A DNA stretch of 64,000 bases. Source: Balanoglossus misakiensis (taxonomy: Eukaryota > Hemichordata). This document shows, in pieces, positions 63,335 to 64,000 of the stretch (position 1 is the stretch's first letter; each line of letters opens with the position of its first letter). The notes below the pieces were generated by a model, which was not told the DNA's origin, did not search any database, and saw only the letters and a list, made by a program, of their open reading frames with translations. Made by a program: the position numbers and the translations under genes. The stretch is from assembly GCA_040954595.2 (NCBI GenBank), contig CM082580.2:8742001-8806000 (forward strand), read 5' to 3'.

Positions 63335-64000
63335 CTGAAAAAACAATAAGAGAAACAATGTTATTAAAATAAAGTAATATCCATCTGCAATCATGAAACA
63401 TTTTTGAATTTCTCACTTCCTGGGGTCATAGAATTAAAACCACATCTGTTCAAGCCTTAACATTGTTCCGTATCCCCAAATGACGCGTGTAATACAGATA
63501 AGGGCAACCCATGATCTCTTTCTTATCAAATGGTTTTCTGAAATTTATATATAACTCAAAAACAACCCTGGCCGCATCCATGATTCCTAGAATTTGGACA
63601 TTTTAATCATTTGAGCTTGTGACAGCAGATGCCAACAAGCAGCAATCACGACCAGAAACGCTAAAAATACACACAAAGTAAAGATTAATATATGTAAAGC
63701 CTTGGAGACTTTTAGTTCCCTGCCTCTCTACACCCCAAACCTTGCTTATCCACTTACACGGCACAGTGTCAGATTACATTCATTACAGAGACCCTAATCA
63801 ACCCCTGAAACATTCAGATGTGGCACTGAACAGCTGGGTTAGACTCTGACTCTGAGAGATGCTAAATTTGTCACAGTTTTAATATCACAGAACGGGAACT
63901 GCATTATACAGTAGCAAGCTACCCTGAGGAGTGAAGTGAGAGATTGATCCACAGGATGTAGGCAGGGAACAGAGTTATTTCACAAAATACGAGACTGCAT

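Larger units (their letters stand above)
57129..64000 (-). other. Introns of the FERM portion and presumed 5' intron
   Basis: Introns at 57129-58104, 59336-61285, 61329-63229 and from 63335 to the window end hold no additional exon that I could support. A perfect DR1 lies at 61536-61548 and a C homopolymer near 62177. The exon encoding the FERM start was not found before the right edge. Confidence 0.55.

Noticed and set aside
1-64000. tRNA, rRNA, CRISPR or autonomous transposon genes
   Set aside because: None could be recognised by eye on either strand; a covariance-model and repeat-library search would be needed to exclude small or decayed ones.

Overview
The window is animal nuclear DNA. 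Its genes are split into many short GT-AG exons separated by AT-rich introns, they encode proteins with clear animal orthologues, and microsatellites and small repeats are scattered throughout. No ribosomal RNA gene, CRISPR array, operon or transposon coding region was seen. The compact introns, frequent acatgtac-type words and strong similarity to vertebrate proteins suggest a marine invertebrate, perhaps an echinoderm, a hemichordate or another bilaterian; the species cannot be fixed from the sequence alone.

Layout from left to right. (1) 1144-4919, minus strand: two coding exons of a TMEM198 orthologue, with the 3' end off the left edge. About 22 kb without recognisable coding sequence follows, best read as a long intron in its 5' untranslated region. 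A candidate first exon at about 27.76 kb lies in a CpG-rich segment, head to head with the next gene. (2) 29834-37464, plus strand: a complete 24-exon PAN2 gene, the catalytic subunit of the PAN2-PAN3 poly(A) nuclease. All exon phases agree and the predicted protein has 1200 residues. It carries a CCCH zinc finger inside the UCH-like region and an intronic 200-bp tandem duplication that copies part of an exon. (3) 40696-41747, minus strand: a two-exon gene for a 95-residue single-pass membrane protein that I do not recognise. (4) 45478-63334, minus strand: a long gene for a FERM protein of the EPB41L5/EPB41L4B/Yurt family. Its 5' end is off the right edge, and it finishes with a TTEL PDZ-binding tail.

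The most unusual structure is in the 3' half of the EPB41L5-like gene (46.3-50.2 kb). Between the Ala/Thr-rich linker exons and the terminal exon lie nine short, phase-0 exons of two homologous families. Type B exons have an Arg-rich basic core and type A exons have an SPVK-like core, in the order B-A-B-A-A-B-A-B-A. One type A copy has grown to 858 bp through an in-frame minisatellite of VTSP-like units. Every member is a multiple of three bases, so any subset could be spliced in frame. This looks like a duplicated exon-pair array that could diversify the cytoplasmic tail of a polarity protein.

The genes do not form a functional cluster. PAN2 acts in mRNA deadenylation, the EPB41L5-like protein at the cortex and in cell polarity, and TMEM198 is a multi-pass membrane protein linked in vertebrates to Wnt co-receptor signalling. 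PAN2 converges on the small membrane-protein gene, and TMEM198 and PAN2 are probably divergent.
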